64,000 nucleotides of DNA from JAJFUE01 sp039683515. GTDB lineage: Bacteria > Sumerlaeota > Sumerlaeia > MVZB01. The stretch is from NCBI GenBank assembly GCA_039683515.1, contig JBDKRG010000058.1, positions 62,001-126,000 on the forward strand. Direction: 5' to 3'. The position numbers were made by a program, and so were the translations under genes. This document shows, in pieces, positions 49,791 to 60,706 of the stretch. Within the stretch, counting starts at the first letter, position 1, and each line of letters begins with the position of its first letter. Below the pieces are notes generated by a model. It did not search any database. It saw nothing but the letters and a program-made list of their open reading frames with translations, and was not told the origin of the DNA.

Positions 49791-50450
49791 ATGAGGAAAT
49801 TCGCGCTCGTCGCTCTTTGCGCCATCGCGGGGCTTCTGGCCGTGTGCGCGATCCTGTGGGACCCCGCGGCGTTGCTGGAACGTATCAAAAGCCGCTATGG
49901 TGTGAAAATGAACCCGCCGGCCCAAGCCGTCCTCAACGCCGCGCGCGCAAGGCTCGCCCCGCTCCTGCCGCCGGGCGCCGCGTTGCCGCTCCCCGGCGCC
50001 CGCATCGAGATCGACAAGCAGGCCCGCCGCGCGACGCTTTTTTCCGGCGATCGCCGGATCAAAACCTACGCGATCGTTCTCGGCGGCAGCCCGACCGGCC
50101 ACAAGCGCGCCGAGGGTGACGGCCGCACCCCCGAAGGCGACTACCGCATCTGCACGCGCAACGCCCAATCCCGGTTCCATCTCTTTCTCGGCCTGAACTA
50201 CCCCAACACGGTCGACGCGCAGGCGGCCTTCAAGGCCGGTGCCATCTCGCAGGACCTGAGCCTGGCGTTGGCCGCGGCCGAATCCCGCCAGTCGCCGCCC
50301 AATTGGAAGACCCCGCTCGGCGGCGAGGTCGGCCTGCACGGCGGCGGCACCGTCCGCGACTGGACGGCCGGCTGCATCGCCTTCGATAACTCCTCAATCG
50401 AGGAGATCTGGGTCGCCACCGCCTACTGGACCCCCGTGACGATTCGTTAA
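49791..50450 (+). CDS. L,D-transpeptidase (YkuD) family protein
   Basis: The product has 219 residues. One N-terminal hydrophobic segment (FALVALCAIAGLLAVCAIL) can serve as a signal anchor. The YkuD domain lies at about 65-215: GARIEIDKQARRATLFSGDR, GRTPEGDYRI, then the catalytic block GLHGGGTVRDWTAGCIAFDN (His in HGGG and Cys in AGCIA). L,D-transpeptidases make 3-3 cross-links or attach lipoproteins in peptidoglycan outside the inner membrane. The protein lacks a LysM or PG-binding domain. The preceding ATGs (from 49695) lie in poor context. A terminator follows at 50505. Confidence 0.87.
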   Translation: MRKFALVALCAIAGLLAVCAILWDPAALLERIKSRYGVKMNPPAQAVLNAARARLAPLLPPGAALPLPGARIEIDKQARRATLFSGDRRIKTYAIVLGGSPTGHKRAEGDGRTPEGDYRICTRNAQSRFHLFLGLNYPNTVDAQAAFKAGAISQDLSLALAAAESRQSPPNWKTPLGGEVGLHGGGTVRDWTAGCIAFDNSSIEEIWVATAYWTPVTIR

Positions 50451-50452
50451 AG

Positions 50453-50492
50453 CATGTGTCCGTCAGTGTCGGTCCGTGTCAGTCCGTGCCCG
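50453..50492. repeat. family C repeat, copy 2
   Basis: TGTGTCCGTCAGTGTCGGTC followed by CGTGTCAGTCCGTGCC. It starts three bases after the L,D-transpeptidase stop codon. Confidence 0.6.
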
Positions 50493-50504
50493 CCAATTAA
50501 ACCA

Positions 50505-50534
50505 GAAAGCCACCGGCCTCAACCGGTGGCTTTC
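50505..50534. terminator. bidirectional rho-independent terminator between ldt and tkt
   Basis: GAAAGCCACCGG (50505-50516) and CCGGTGGCTTTC (50523-50534) form a 12-bp perfect stem with a CCTCAA loop. T-rich ends on both strands fit convergent use. Confidence 0.85.
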
Positions 50535-50566
50535 TTGCGTCATGCTTGTTTTTGTTTTCGGCTCTC

Positions 50567-52558
50567 TTACTTCAGCGCCGCCTTGATCTTCGCGGCGACC
50601 TTCTCGGGCGTGAACCCGAAGTAGTCGGCCACTTCCTTGAGCGGGGCCGAGACGCCGAACGTGTCCATGGCGATCGTCAGGCCGTCGTAGCCGATGTATT
50701 TGTGCCAGCCCATCGGCGAGGCGGCCTCGACGCTGACGCGCAGGGCCGCCTTGCCGCCGAGGACGGCCATGCGGTACGACTCGGGCTGGGCGTCGAACCG
50801 CTCCCAGCACGGCAGCGAGACGACGCGGACCTTTTTGCCCTCGGCTTCGAGCAGCTTGGCCGCGCCCATCGACGTGCCGACCTCGGAGCCGGCCGAGACG
50901 ATGATGACGTCGCAGTCGCCCGGCTCGCCGTAGAGGATGTAGCCGCCCTTGGCGACGCCTTCGCGCGCCTTGGAGCGGCTCAGGTCGCCCTGGCTCGCGA
51001 TCCCCTGGCGCGACAGGATGAACGCCACAGGCCCTTCTGCCTTGAACGCCTCGATCCACGCCGCCTTGACCTCGTTCTCGTCGCAGGGGCGGAACACGGT
51101 CACCCCCGGCATGGCGCGCAGGCCGGCCAGCTGCTCGACCGGCTGGTGGGTCGGGCCGTCCTCGCCCAGCAGGATCGTGTCGTGCGTGAACTGGTAGAGC
51201 ACGTGCTGCTTCATGATCGAGCCGAGACGGATCGCGTTGCGCATGTAGTCGGAGAACGTGAAGAACGTCGCGCACAGCGGCTGCATCATGCCGTGGGCGG
51301 ACATGCCGTTGCAGGCGGCCGCCATCATGAACTCGCGGACGCCGAACTTGAACGTGCGGCCGCCGAAGTCGTGCCGCGAGATCACGCCCATCTTCTTGAT
51401 CGCGGAGTTGTCCGAGGTCGCCAGGTCGGCCGAGCCCGACACGAAGTAGGGGAGCAGCTCGGCGACCTTGTTCAGGACCTGGCCCGAGGTCACGCGGGTG
51501 GCCTTGCCCGGGTCGAGCGGCATGTTCCAGATCTGCTCGTCGAAGTCGGCCGGCTTCTCCTTGTTCAGGCAGACGGCCCACAACCGCTTCTTTTCGGGGT
51601 CGGCCGCGAGCGTCTTCTCCAGCAACTCGTTCCACCGGGCCTCGTGGGCGGCGAACGTCGGTTGGAGGGCCTTGAAGTATTCGGTCACCTCGGCCGGGAC
51701 GTGGAACGGCTCGTCGGGCCAGCCCAGGCCCGCCTTGAGGCCCTTGAGCTCCTCGGCCCCGAGCGCCGCGCCGTGGACTTCGTTCGTCCCCTGCTTCTTG
51801 GGGGCGCCCTTGCCGATCATCGTGTGCACGATGATCATGCTCGGGCGTTCCTTTTCGGCGCGCGCCTTGGCCAGCGCCCCTTCGATCTGCTCGAAGTCGT
51901 GGCCGTCGATCTCGCTGACGGCCCAGCCGTAGGCGCGGTAGCGCGCCGCCGTGTCCTCGCTCATGTTCTCGGAGGTCGGGCCGTCGAGCGAAATGTAGTT
52001 GGAGTCATACATCATGACGAGGTGGTGCAGGCCGAGGTGGCCGGCCAGCGCCCCGGACTCGTGGCTGATCCCCTCCATGATGTCGCCGTCGGAGCAGAGC
52101 ACGAAAATCTTGTTCGAGAACAGCTCCTCGCCGAACCGCGCCGCGAGCCACTTCTGCGCGATCGCCATGCCGGTCCCCATCCCGACGCCCTGGCCGAGCG
52201 GGCCGGTTGTGACTTCGACGCCCGGCGTCTCGTTCAGTTCCGGGTGCCCCGGCGTCTCCGAGCCGAGCCGCCGGAACCGCTTGACCTGGTCCATCGGCAG
52301 GTTGTAGCCCGACAGGTTCAGCAGCGAGTAAAGGAACATCGAGCCGTGGCCGGCCGACAGGACGAACCGGTCGCGCCCCACCCATTTCGGGTTGGCCGGG
52401 TTGTGCCGCAGCACGTGGCTGTATAGATACGCCCCCAGCTCGGCGCAGCCCAGCGGCAGCCCCGGATGGCCCGATTTGGCGGCCTCGATCGCCTCGGCCG
52501 AGATGACGCGGACGGTGTCGGCCACCCGCTGAAGAATTTTTTTGTCGTCGATGTTCAT
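50567..52558 (-). CDS. tkt: transketolase
   Basis: The product has 663 residues, a full-length bacterial transketolase, with GGGGGAG just before the ATG. It moves two-carbon ketol units in the non-oxidative pentose phosphate pathway, with TPP and Mg/Ca. Domains: TPP-binding domain (AAKSGHPGLPLGCAELGAYLY, DRFVLSAGHGSMFLYSLL, TTGPLGQGVGMGTG, GDIMEGISHE), pyrimidine domain (FRPCDENEVKAAW, TILLGEDGPTHQPVEQL) and a C-terminal domain ending ALK. Both catalytic His-containing motifs are present. The gene is monocistronic, transcribed towards the shared terminator at 50505. Confidence 0.97.
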   Translation of the reverse strand: MNIDDKKILQRVADTVRVISAEAIEAAKSGHPGLPLGCAELGAYLYSHVLRHNPANPKWVGRDRFVLSAGHGSMFLYSLLNLSGYNLPMDQVKRFRRLGSETPGHPELNETPGVEVTTGPLGQGVGMGTGMAIAQKWLAARFGEELFSNKIFVLCSDGDIMEGISHESGALAGHLGLHHLVMMYDSNYISLDGPTSENMSEDTAARYRAYGWAVSEIDGHDFEQIEGALAKARAEKERPSMIIVHTMIGKGAPKKQGTNEVHGAALGAEELKGLKAGLGWPDEPFHVPAEVTEYFKALQPTFAAHEARWNELLEKTLAADPEKKRLWAVCLNKEKPADFDEQIWNMPLDPGKATRVTSGQVLNKVAELLPYFVSGSADLATSDNSAIKKMGVISRHDFGGRTFKFGVREFMMAAACNGMSAHGMMQPLCATFFTFSDYMRNAIRLGSIMKQHVLYQFTHDTILLGEDGPTHQPVEQLAGLRAMPGVTVFRPCDENEVKAAWIEAFKAEGPVAFILSRQGIASQGDLSRSKAREGVAKGGYILYGEPGDCDVIIVSAGSEVGTSMGAAKLLEAEGKKVRVVSLPCWERFDAQPESYRMAVLGGKAALRVSVEAASPMGWHKYIGYDGLTIAMDTFGVSAPLKEVADYFGFTPEKVAAKIKAALK

Positions 52559-52951
52559 GACCTGCTCCCCCAGTTTACTAAGCGCAAAAACCCAATACTT
52601 TTAACCCGCCTCCATGTTGTCGTCAATGGTAGAAGTTCGGTTCGGGATGGGCCGCCGGGTGCGGGATTCATCGCATCGCCGGGCGGAACGCTCTGTGAAT
52701 CTTGTCACGGTTCAGTGCTTAACAAAGTTTTGGCCGCGCGTAAATTCCGGGATTGTATCTCTTGTTGATACCGTAATTTATATTTATTACATCGTTAAGA
52801 GAAAATAAGTAAACTAACTAGATATAATTTATATTTATACATCTTTTTGTATCCTTTTCGATTGACAGAACCGACACTTGGGCCATAATTTTACCATTGC
52901 TGTAATAGTGGGTGGGACGGTTACAACAACGTCTCTGTGCGAGGTAACAGC
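52559..52951. other. AT-rich intergenic region between tkt and the Rrf2 gene
   Basis: This 393-base divergent spacer is much lower in GC than the rest of the window, especially 52755-52900 (TTATATTTATTACATCG, TAATTTATATTTATACATC). It has one good promoter (52862) and poly-A/T steps that could bend DNA or bind nucleoid proteins. No open reading frame of note. Confidence 0.6.
52862..52889 (+). promoter_or_regulatory. sigma-70-type promoter of the Rrf2 gene
   Basis: TTGACA (52862-52867) and CATAAT (52884-52889, 5 of 6 matches) are spaced by 16 bases. The predicted start is near 52896, about 55 bases before the ATG. Confidence 0.85.
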
Positions 52952-53437
52952 ATGAGCCTCATTTCTAGAACCGCGCAATATGCCTTGCGCGCGATGACAC
53001 TACTTGCGTCACAAGATGGGCGGATGACCGTTCGACAACTGGCCAAGTCCGTTGGCGCCCCACAACCCTATCTTGCCCGCATCATCATGATGCTCGCCGA
53101 CACGGGCATGGTCGATGCTCGCCGCGGTCCCGGCGGCGGCCTGCGTCTGGGCCGCAAGCCCGAGGACGTCTCCCTGATGGAGATCGTCGCCTGCTTCGAC
53201 GGCAAGGTCCTGTTCGAGGAGTGCGCCCTGGGTCTGCCGGGTTGCCAGGGGGGCGATCACAAGTGCCCCGTCCATGACGATTGGTGCCGGATCCGCCGTC
53301 AGATCGACGACTGGTGGACCCACACGTCGTTGGCCAGCTTTGCCTCGACGGACTCGTCCGAGTGCATGCGGGCCCGCCTGAGCGCCTATGAGGAATCCGG
53401 CGAACTGATGACCGGCAACCGCGGCCGCTGGCGCTAG
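52952..53437 (+). CDS. Rrf2-family transcriptional regulator with Fe-S-type cysteines
   Basis: The product has 161 residues from the ATG at 52952 (MSLISRTAQYALRAM), GAGG 8 bases before. Winged helix-turn-helix DNA-binding N-terminus, wing GPGGGLRLG, then four cysteines in EECALGLPGCQGGDHKCPVHDDWC, each spaced by six residues, in the region where IscR/NsrR/RsrR hold a 2Fe-2S or 4Fe-4S cluster. Such proteins sense Fe-S status, nitric oxide or redox state. It lies beside an AT-rich control region and upstream of clpX, with no isc or suf genes nearby, so its regulon is open; autorepression is likely. Confidence 0.92.
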   Translation: MSLISRTAQYALRAMTLLASQDGRMTVRQLAKSVGAPQPYLARIIMMLADTGMVDARRGPGGGLRLGRKPEDVSLMEIVACFDGKVLFEECALGLPGCQGGDHKCPVHDDWCRIRRQIDDWWTHTSLASFASTDSSECMRARLSAYEESGELMTGNRGRWR

Positions 53438-53605
53438 GACGCCCGGCTCGCGGAACATAAACTAAAGTTTCATGATGTTGCCTGTCGAAACGGTATGCAG
53501 GGCAGGTTGGCCGGCCCCCGCCGGCCTTTTGCCTTGCCGTGGCGCCACCGCCGGGGGTATAACCTAGGTCGGAGTGGAACCATTATCGGATATGGATTTA
53601 CATCA

Positions 53606-54865
<1,260 letters not shown>

Positions 54866-54900
54866 CAGCCGCCCGAGCGTCAGCAAGGGACTCAACCAAA

Positions 54901-54936
54901 GGCCGGCAGCCCACCCAAGCGCTGCCGGCCTTTTTT
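54901..54936 (+). terminator. rho-independent terminator after clpX
   Basis: GGCCGGCAGC (54901-54910) pairs with GCTGCCGGCC (54921-54930) over a 10-base loop, followed by six T. Confidence 0.87.
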
Positions 54937-54943
54937 ATCACGG

Positions 54944-54987
54944 CATGTCCGTGCCCGTCCGTGCGGATCCGTGCCCGTCCGTGCGCC
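54944..54987. repeat. family C repeat, copy 3 (tandem)
   Basis: TCCGTGCCCGTCCGTGCG occurs twice, at 54948-54965 and 54968-54985, with a two-base spacer. Sits 13 bases before the delta-60 gene stop. Confidence 0.7.
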
Positions 54988-54999
54988 GCGGCCGGCAAT

Positions 55000-57459
55000 C
55001 TACTCCGCGAGCAGCCATTCGCTCCCGGCGGCGCCTTGCACGTGATCGTAATATCTCGCCGTCGAGCGCAGCAACCATGTGTTCGCGTTACGAAAGTTGC
55101 CCTGGTAGTAGCCGGTCGCGCGGACATAATGATTCTTGTTGGCCGGCAGCTTAAGCCCGGTCAGCCGGAAGCCCACCCCCGCCACGGCCTCTCCCCAGCC
55201 GAGCGAAGTCCAGTGTTCACCGTCGCCTGATTCCTCGAAATTCACCATGTTCGGCACAGGATAACTCCCCCCCAGCGCCCACGTCACGGTCGAGGAGTTG
55301 ACGACCAGTTTTTGGGTCGCCGCGTCGGGATTGGTATAGCGGAGCGTATCGCACGGATGCCCGTTGGTCACCAGCATCTTCCCGTCGGGCTGCAAGAGCA
55401 ATCCCATCCCACCCTCGAATTCACGAATGTAGCCGAACTGGGTGTCCTGTGTGCCGTCGGCGTTCAGCCGCACGGTGTAATAATACCAATTGAACCCCTG
55501 GCTACTCCACTGATGCATTCCTTTAAAGATAATCTTGCCGTCCGCCTGCAGCGCGATTGAGCCGCCGGTATTGAAGTTCAGGTAGGATTGGTTCAGATCG
55601 AAGCTGGGGTCCCTCCTGCCGTTCTCGTGCAATCGCATGATCCCGAAACAGGACACGTTCCGCATGCTGTCGAATTGGCCGGCGGCCAGGATTTTGCCGT
55701 CGGGTTGGATTGCAAAGCAATAAATGGGTCCACCGCTCGGGTAACTCTGGCTGAAACCTGTATCAAGCGATCCGTCCGAATTGAGCCTGATCAGGCCACA
55801 GCCGTTATCGGCGGTTCCGCCGCTCACCAGGATCTTGCCATCCCGCTGCAATGCGATTGTAATGCAGCGTGGTGTTTCCGAGCCGGTGTTGAAACTCGGA
55901 TCGAGCGTCCCGTCTGGGTTAAGTCTGATGAGCTTTTTTATCGTGACTCCATTGAATGAATCGATTTCGCCGCCGGCAAGGATCTTTCCGTCGGGCTGAA
56001 GGGCCAACACACGCACGCCGGACCCCGTGATCGTGCCGATCTGGAATGTTGTATCGGTTGTGCCGTCGGCGTTCAGCCGCAGGATTTTTTTGAGGGTGCT
56101 TCCGGTGACGATCATTTTCCCGTCCGGCTGGATGGCAATGACGCCGGCCATTGTGTTGGATGCGGCATGATTGATAAACTCGACATCCGGCGTGCCGTCG
56201 GGATTTGCTCGATTCAGTTTATTGGAGACGAAGGCCATGCTGGCGTCTGTCGCGCTGCCCAGGATCTTGCCGTCATCCTGAAGCGCCAATGGATAAAAGC
56301 GCGACGGCTTGCTGAACGCGACTTCCAGCGCCCCCGCCTCAAGGATTCGCGCGAGGCGGTTGCGGCCGGTTCCGCTGACGCTTGTGAAATCGCCGCCCAT
56401 CAGGGCGTTGCCGTCCGGTTGCACGGCGACGGCATAGACGCTGCCGTTTTCCCCCACGTCCGCCCTGAACCCGGGGTCGACCGAGCCGTCTACGTTCAGC
56501 CGCGCGATCCCGCGACGGGCCTCTCCGCCCATCGTCGAAAACCCCCCGCCCACGATCACTTTGCCGTCGGCCTGCAGCGCCAGCGCGTAAACGAAGTTGT
56601 CGGCCGCCTCGCCCGGGTCGAACGTCGCGTCGAGCGAGCCGTTCTCATTGATCCGCGCGACGGCGCGCCGATACACGCCGTTGACCGCGACGAACGTCCC
56701 GCCGATGACCATCCGGCCGTCGGGCTGAATGATCAGGGCGTTCACGTAGCTGTTCGCGTCGGTTCCGGGGTTGAAGTTGTCGTCGACCGTGCCGTCGGCG
56801 TTCAGGCGCACGACCCGATTGTGGATCTTCCCCCCGACCCGCTCGAAATAGCCGCCCAGCACGATTTTTCCGTCGCGCTGCACCGCGATGGCGTTGACCG
56901 AGCTGTTCGTTCCCGTGTCTGCCGGATTGAACGACGTGTCGAGCGACCCGTTGGCGTTGAGCCGCGCGACCGCGACCCGCGCCGTCCCGTTGAATTCCGT
57001 GAAACTCCCGCCGATCAGCGCCTTGCCGTCGGCCTGGGCCGCCACCGCGTTGACCGCCCCGTTGGGCCCTTCGCCGGGGGCGAACGACGCGTCGACCGAC
57101 CCGTCCGAATTGATTCGCGCGATGTGATTGCGCCCCTGGCCGTTGATCGAATGGAATTCCCCCGCCACCAGCTTTTTGCCGCCCCCCTGCGGCAAGATCG
57201 CGAGGACCGCCCCGTCGGCGTCGGCGCGAAACGTCGTGTCGGTCGTCCCGTCGGCAAACAGTCGCGCCATGCGGCTGCGCTCCAGTCCCCCCACCTGGCT
57301 GAAATCGCCGCCGAGCAGCAGTTTGCCGTCGGACTGCGCGGCCACGGCCCGCACCGTGCCGTTCACGCCGGGATTGAATCCGGCATTGGTCGCCGGCGCC
57401 CCGGCCCACGCCACCCGCGCCATGCACAACGCGGCCACGATCAGCGTTCTCAGCCTCAT
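55000..57459 (-). CDS. secreted delta-60 repeat protein
   Basis: The product has 819 residues; AGGAG is 8 bases before the ATG. A signal peptide (LIVAALCMARVAWAG) is followed by about 14 delta-60 repeats of ~50 residues with the motif QxDGKxxxGGxF...RxNxDGxxDxxF, e.g. VAAQSDGKLLLGGDFSQVGG, ARLFADGTTDTTF, and the variants QPDGKMIVTGSTL, QRDGKILVSGGTAD. These repeats are thought to form beta-propeller-like folds and are common in large secreted proteins of environmental bacteria. The C-terminal ~100 residues (VTWALGGSYPVPNMVNFEES and so on) are a different beta-rich domain. No enzymatic domain or sorting signal is recognised. Confidence 0.88.
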   Translation of the reverse strand: MRLRTLIVAALCMARVAWAGAPATNAGFNPGVNGTVRAVAAQSDGKLLLGGDFSQVGGLERSRMARLFADGTTDTTFRADADGAVLAILPQGGGKKLVAGEFHSINGQGRNHIARINSDGSVDASFAPGEGPNGAVNAVAAQADGKALIGGSFTEFNGTARVAVARLNANGSLDTSFNPADTGTNSSVNAIAVQRDGKIVLGGYFERVGGKIHNRVVRLNADGTVDDNFNPGTDANSYVNALIIQPDGRMVIGGTFVAVNGVYRRAVARINENGSLDATFDPGEAADNFVYALALQADGKVIVGGGFSTMGGEARRGIARLNVDGSVDPGFRADVGENGSVYAVAVQPDGNALMGGDFTSVSGTGRNRLARILEAGALEVAFSKPSRFYPLALQDDGKILGSATDASMAFVSNKLNRANPDGTPDVEFINHAASNTMAGVIAIQPDGKMIVTGSTLKKILRLNADGTTDTTFQIGTITGSGVRVLALQPDGKILAGGEIDSFNGVTIKKLIRLNPDGTLDPSFNTGSETPRCITIALQRDGKILVSGGTADNGCGLIRLNSDGSLDTGFSQSYPSGGPIYCFAIQPDGKILAAGQFDSMRNVSCFGIMRLHENGRRDPSFDLNQSYLNFNTGGSIALQADGKIIFKGMHQWSSQGFNWYYYTVRLNADGTQDTQFGYIREFEGGMGLLLQPDGKMLVTNGHPCDTLRYTNPDAATQKLVVNSSTVTWALGGSYPVPNMVNFEESGDGEHWTSLGWGEAVAGVGFRLTGLKLPANKNHYVRATGYYQGNFRNANTWLLRSTARYYDHVQGAAGSEWLLAE

Positions 57460-57640
57460 GGGGTTTGCTCCTTGCTTTCACGCAATGGGATATCTCTACG
57501 TCAATGAACAAGGTTTATACAAGAAAAAACAATGCGGTAAACGCCCCCAATGCAAGCGGCCGGCGGCCCTCCAGGACCGCCGGCCATGATGCTGTTCGTT
57601 GAGCCGGCCGATTTGACCTATCGCATGCTTCCCATCGGCC

Positions 57641-60600
57641 CTATCCGTGTTTCCCCCGCAGCTTCTCCATGTAGATGTAGAACACCGGCGTGATGTAGAG
57701 CGTCAGCAGCTGCGACAGGAGCAGGCCGCCCACCACCGCGATCCCCAGCGGCCGCCGCGCCTCGGAGCCCGCTCCCGCGCCGATCGCGATCGGCAGGACG
57801 CCCACCAGGGCCGCCACCGTCGTCATCATGATCGGCCGGAACCGGATGAGGCAGCCCTGGCGGATCGCCTCGGCCGGCGTGAGCCCCTCGGTGCGCTGCG
57901 CGTCGAGCGCGAAGTCGATCATCATGATCGCGTTCTTCTTGACGATGCCGACGAGCATGATCACGCCGACGAAGCCGTACATGTCGAGCGGCATCCCCAT
58001 CAGCATGAGGGCGGCGAGGGCACCGACGCCCGCCGACGGAAGGCCCGACAGGATCGTCAGCGGGTGGATGAAACTCTCGTACAGGATCCCGAGCACGAGG
58101 TAGATGACGAGGATCGCCATGACGAGCAGAAGCCCCAGCCCGCGCAGCGAGCTCGTGAACGCCTGCGCGGTCCCCTGGAAGCTCGCCGTGATCGTGTCGG
58201 GGAGCGTCCGGCGCGCCTCGGCCTCGACGGCGTTGACCGCCGTGCCCAGGGCCGTTCCCGGCGCTAGGTTGAACGACAGCGTCACGGCCGGCAGCTGCCC
58301 CTGGTGGTTGACCGTGAGCGGCCCCACGCTCGGTTCGAACCGGGCGATCGTCTCGAGCGGGATCAGCTGGTTGTCCTTGCCGCGGACGTAGAGCAGCTTG
58401 AGCGACATCGGGTCGCGCTGGAACTCGGGCGCCAGCTCCAGGATGACATCGTATTCGTTGGTCGGGGCGAAGATCGTCGAGACCTGCCGCGAGCCGTACG
58501 AGTTGAACAGCGCCGTCTCGATCCGGTTGGCCGACACCCCCAGCGACGACGCCTTGTCGCGGTCGATCCGCACGTTGAGCTGCGGGTTCGTGATCTGCAG
58601 GTCGCTCGAGACGTCCTGCAGGATGTCGAGCTGCCTGAGCCGCGCCTCGAGGAGCGGCGCCCAGCGGAACAGCTCCGCGCTGTCGGGGCTCTGCAGCGTG
58701 TACTGGTATTGCGCGCGCGACATCCGGCCCGAGAAGTTGATCGCCGGCGGGTTCTGCATGACCACTTTCAGGCCGGGGATCCTGGACAGTTCCGGCCGGA
58801 ATTTCTGGATGATCTGGTCGGCGCCGAGCTTGCGCTCGGAGCGCGGCTTCAGGTTCAGGAACATGCGCCCGGTGTTGTTGGTGCCGCCCATGCCGCCCGG
58901 CCCGACGCTCGACGAGAACCCGGCGATGTTGTCCGTGTCCCGCGCGATGATTTTCGCCGCGGCCTGCTGGTGCTCGGTGATGGCCTCGTACGAGATCCCC
59001 TGGGCCGCCTCGGTCTGGACCGAGAGCCGCCCCAGGTCCTCGCTCGGCAGGAACCCCTTGGGGATCTGCCGGAACAGCACGACCGTGGCCGCCAGCGTCG
59101 CTGCGAAGACGAGCATCATGAACATCCGGTGGCGCAGCGTGAAGTCGAGCGAGTGCCGGTAGAACGCCAGCATCCCCGTGAACACCCGCTCCGTCGCCAT
59201 GAACAGCGCGCCGTGATGCTCCTGGCCCGGCGGCCGCAGGAACCGGCTGCACATCATCGGCGTCAGCGTCAGCGACACGAGGCCCGAGGCCAGGATCGCC
59301 ACGGCGATCGTGATCGCGAACTCGTGCAGCAGCCGGCCGATGATCCCCCCCATGAACAGGACCGGGATGAACACCGCCACGAGCGACAGCGTCATCGACA
59401 GGATCGTGAAGCCGATCTCGCCGCTGCCCTTGAGCGCGGCTTCCATCGGCTGCTCGCCGCGCTCGACGTGGCGCACGATGTTCTCCAGCATGACGATGGC
59501 GTCGTCGACGACGAACCCCACGGCCAGGATCAGCGCCACGATCGACAGGTTGTTCAGGCTGAACCCCAGCGCGTAAATCACCCCGAACGTCCCGACGACC
59601 GACAGCGGCAGCGCCAGGCTCGGGATCAGCGTCGCCCGGAAGCTGCGCAGGAACAGGAAGATGACGCTGATGACGAGCCCCATCGTCAGCAGCAGCGTCA
59701 TCTTGACCTCGTGCACCGACGCGCGGATCGTCTCGGTCCGGTCGTACATGATGTCCATCTTGATCGAGGGGGGCAGCTGCGCCCGGAACGTCCCCAGCAG
59801 CTCCTTGATCGAGTCGACGACCTGGATCGTGTTGGTGCCGGGCTGGCGCATGATGCTGAGCGAGATGGCGCGGTCGCCGTTGAACCAGCTCGCGATCTTG
59901 TCGTTCTCGACGCTGTCGATCGGCCGCCCGATCTCGCTCAGGCGGACCGGCGCGCCGTTGCGCCACGCCACGATCAGCGGCTCGTACTGCTTGGCCTCGG
60001 TGAGCTGGCCGTTGGCCTGCACGGTGAAGTTCTGCCAGCGGCCGTTGAGCGTCCCGGTCGGCAGGTTGACGTTCCCCTCGTCGATCGCGTCGGCGACCTC
60101 GTCGATCCCGATCCCCTTCGTCGTCAGCGCGCGCGGGTCGACCTGGATCCGCACCGCGTACTTCTGGCTCCCCATGACCTGGACCTGCGCCACGCCGCTG
60201 ACCATCGAGATGCGCTGCGCCAGGTATTCCTCGGCGTAGCGGTTGACGGTCGACAGCGGCAGGTACGGCGACGACAGAACGATGTAGAGGATCGGCTGGT
60301 CGGCCGGGTTGACCTTGCGGTACGACGGCGGGTTCGGCATGTCCGACGGCAGCCGCCGCACGGCCTGGCTGATCGCGGACTGAACGTCCTGGGCCGCCGC
60401 GTCGATGTCCCGGTCCAGGTCGAACTGGAGCGTCACCTGCGTGATCCCCTGGGAGTTCGTCGAGGTCATCGAGCTCACGCCGGCGATGTTCGAGAACTGC
60501 CGCTCCAGCGGCGTCGCCACCGACGACGCCATCGTCTCGGGACTGGCCCCCGCCAGGTTCGCCGTGACCTGGATCGTCGGGAAATCGACGTTGGGCAGGT

Positions 60601-60706
60601 CGTTGACCGGCAACAGCCGGTAGGCCATCGCGCCGAAGATCATGACGGCCAGCATGACCAGCGTCGTCATGACCGGGCGCTTGATGAAAACCAGCGACAG
60701 GTTCAT
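57641..60706 (-). CDS. RND-family multidrug efflux transporter (HAE1, MdtB/AcrB-like)
   Basis: The product has 1021 residues from the ATG at 60706, whose first bases overlap the adaptor stop by four (ATGA). Standard RND topology: 12 transmembrane helices, two large periplasmic loops. Helix 1 (RPVMTTLVMLAVMIFGAMAY), helix 4 with the proton-relay acidic pair in LAVGFVVDDAIVMLENIV, the periplasmic motif TNSQGITQVTLQFDLDRDID, and near the end MLVGIVKKNAIMMIDFA. The pump uses the proton gradient to expel amphiphilic drugs, metals or lipids across the envelope. The usual third component (TolC-like) is not in the window. Confidence 0.96.
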   Translation of the reverse strand: MNLSLVFIKRPVMTTLVMLAVMIFGAMAYRLLPVNDLPNVDFPTIQVTANLAGASPETMASSVATPLERQFSNIAGVSSMTSTNSQGITQVTLQFDLDRDIDAAAQDVQSAISQAVRRLPSDMPNPPSYRKVNPADQPILYIVLSSPYLPLSTVNRYAEEYLAQRISMVSGVAQVQVMGSQKYAVRIQVDPRALTTKGIGIDEVADAIDEGNVNLPTGTLNGRWQNFTVQANGQLTEAKQYEPLIVAWRNGAPVRLSEIGRPIDSVENDKIASWFNGDRAISLSIMRQPGTNTIQVVDSIKELLGTFRAQLPPSIKMDIMYDRTETIRASVHEVKMTLLLTMGLVISVIFLFLRSFRATLIPSLALPLSVVGTFGVIYALGFSLNNLSIVALILAVGFVVDDAIVMLENIVRHVERGEQPMEAALKGSGEIGFTILSMTLSLVAVFIPVLFMGGIIGRLLHEFAITIAVAILASGLVSLTLTPMMCSRFLRPPGQEHHGALFMATERVFTGMLAFYRHSLDFTLRHRMFMMLVFAATLAATVVLFRQIPKGFLPSEDLGRLSVQTEAAQGISYEAITEHQQAAAKIIARDTDNIAGFSSSVGPGGMGGTNNTGRMFLNLKPRSERKLGADQIIQKFRPELSRIPGLKVVMQNPPAINFSGRMSRAQYQYTLQSPDSAELFRWAPLLEARLRQLDILQDVSSDLQITNPQLNVRIDRDKASSLGVSANRIETALFNSYGSRQVSTIFAPTNEYDVILELAPEFQRDPMSLKLLYVRGKDNQLIPLETIARFEPSVGPLTVNHQGQLPAVTLSFNLAPGTALGTAVNAVEAEARRTLPDTITASFQGTAQAFTSSLRGLGLLLVMAILVIYLVLGILYESFIHPLTILSGLPSAGVGALAALMLMGMPLDMYGFVGVIMLVGIVKKNAIMMIDFALDAQRTEGLTPAEAIRQGCLIRFRPIMMTTVAALVGVLPIAIGAGAGSEARRPLGIAVVGGLLLSQLLTLYITPVFYIYMEKLRGKHG

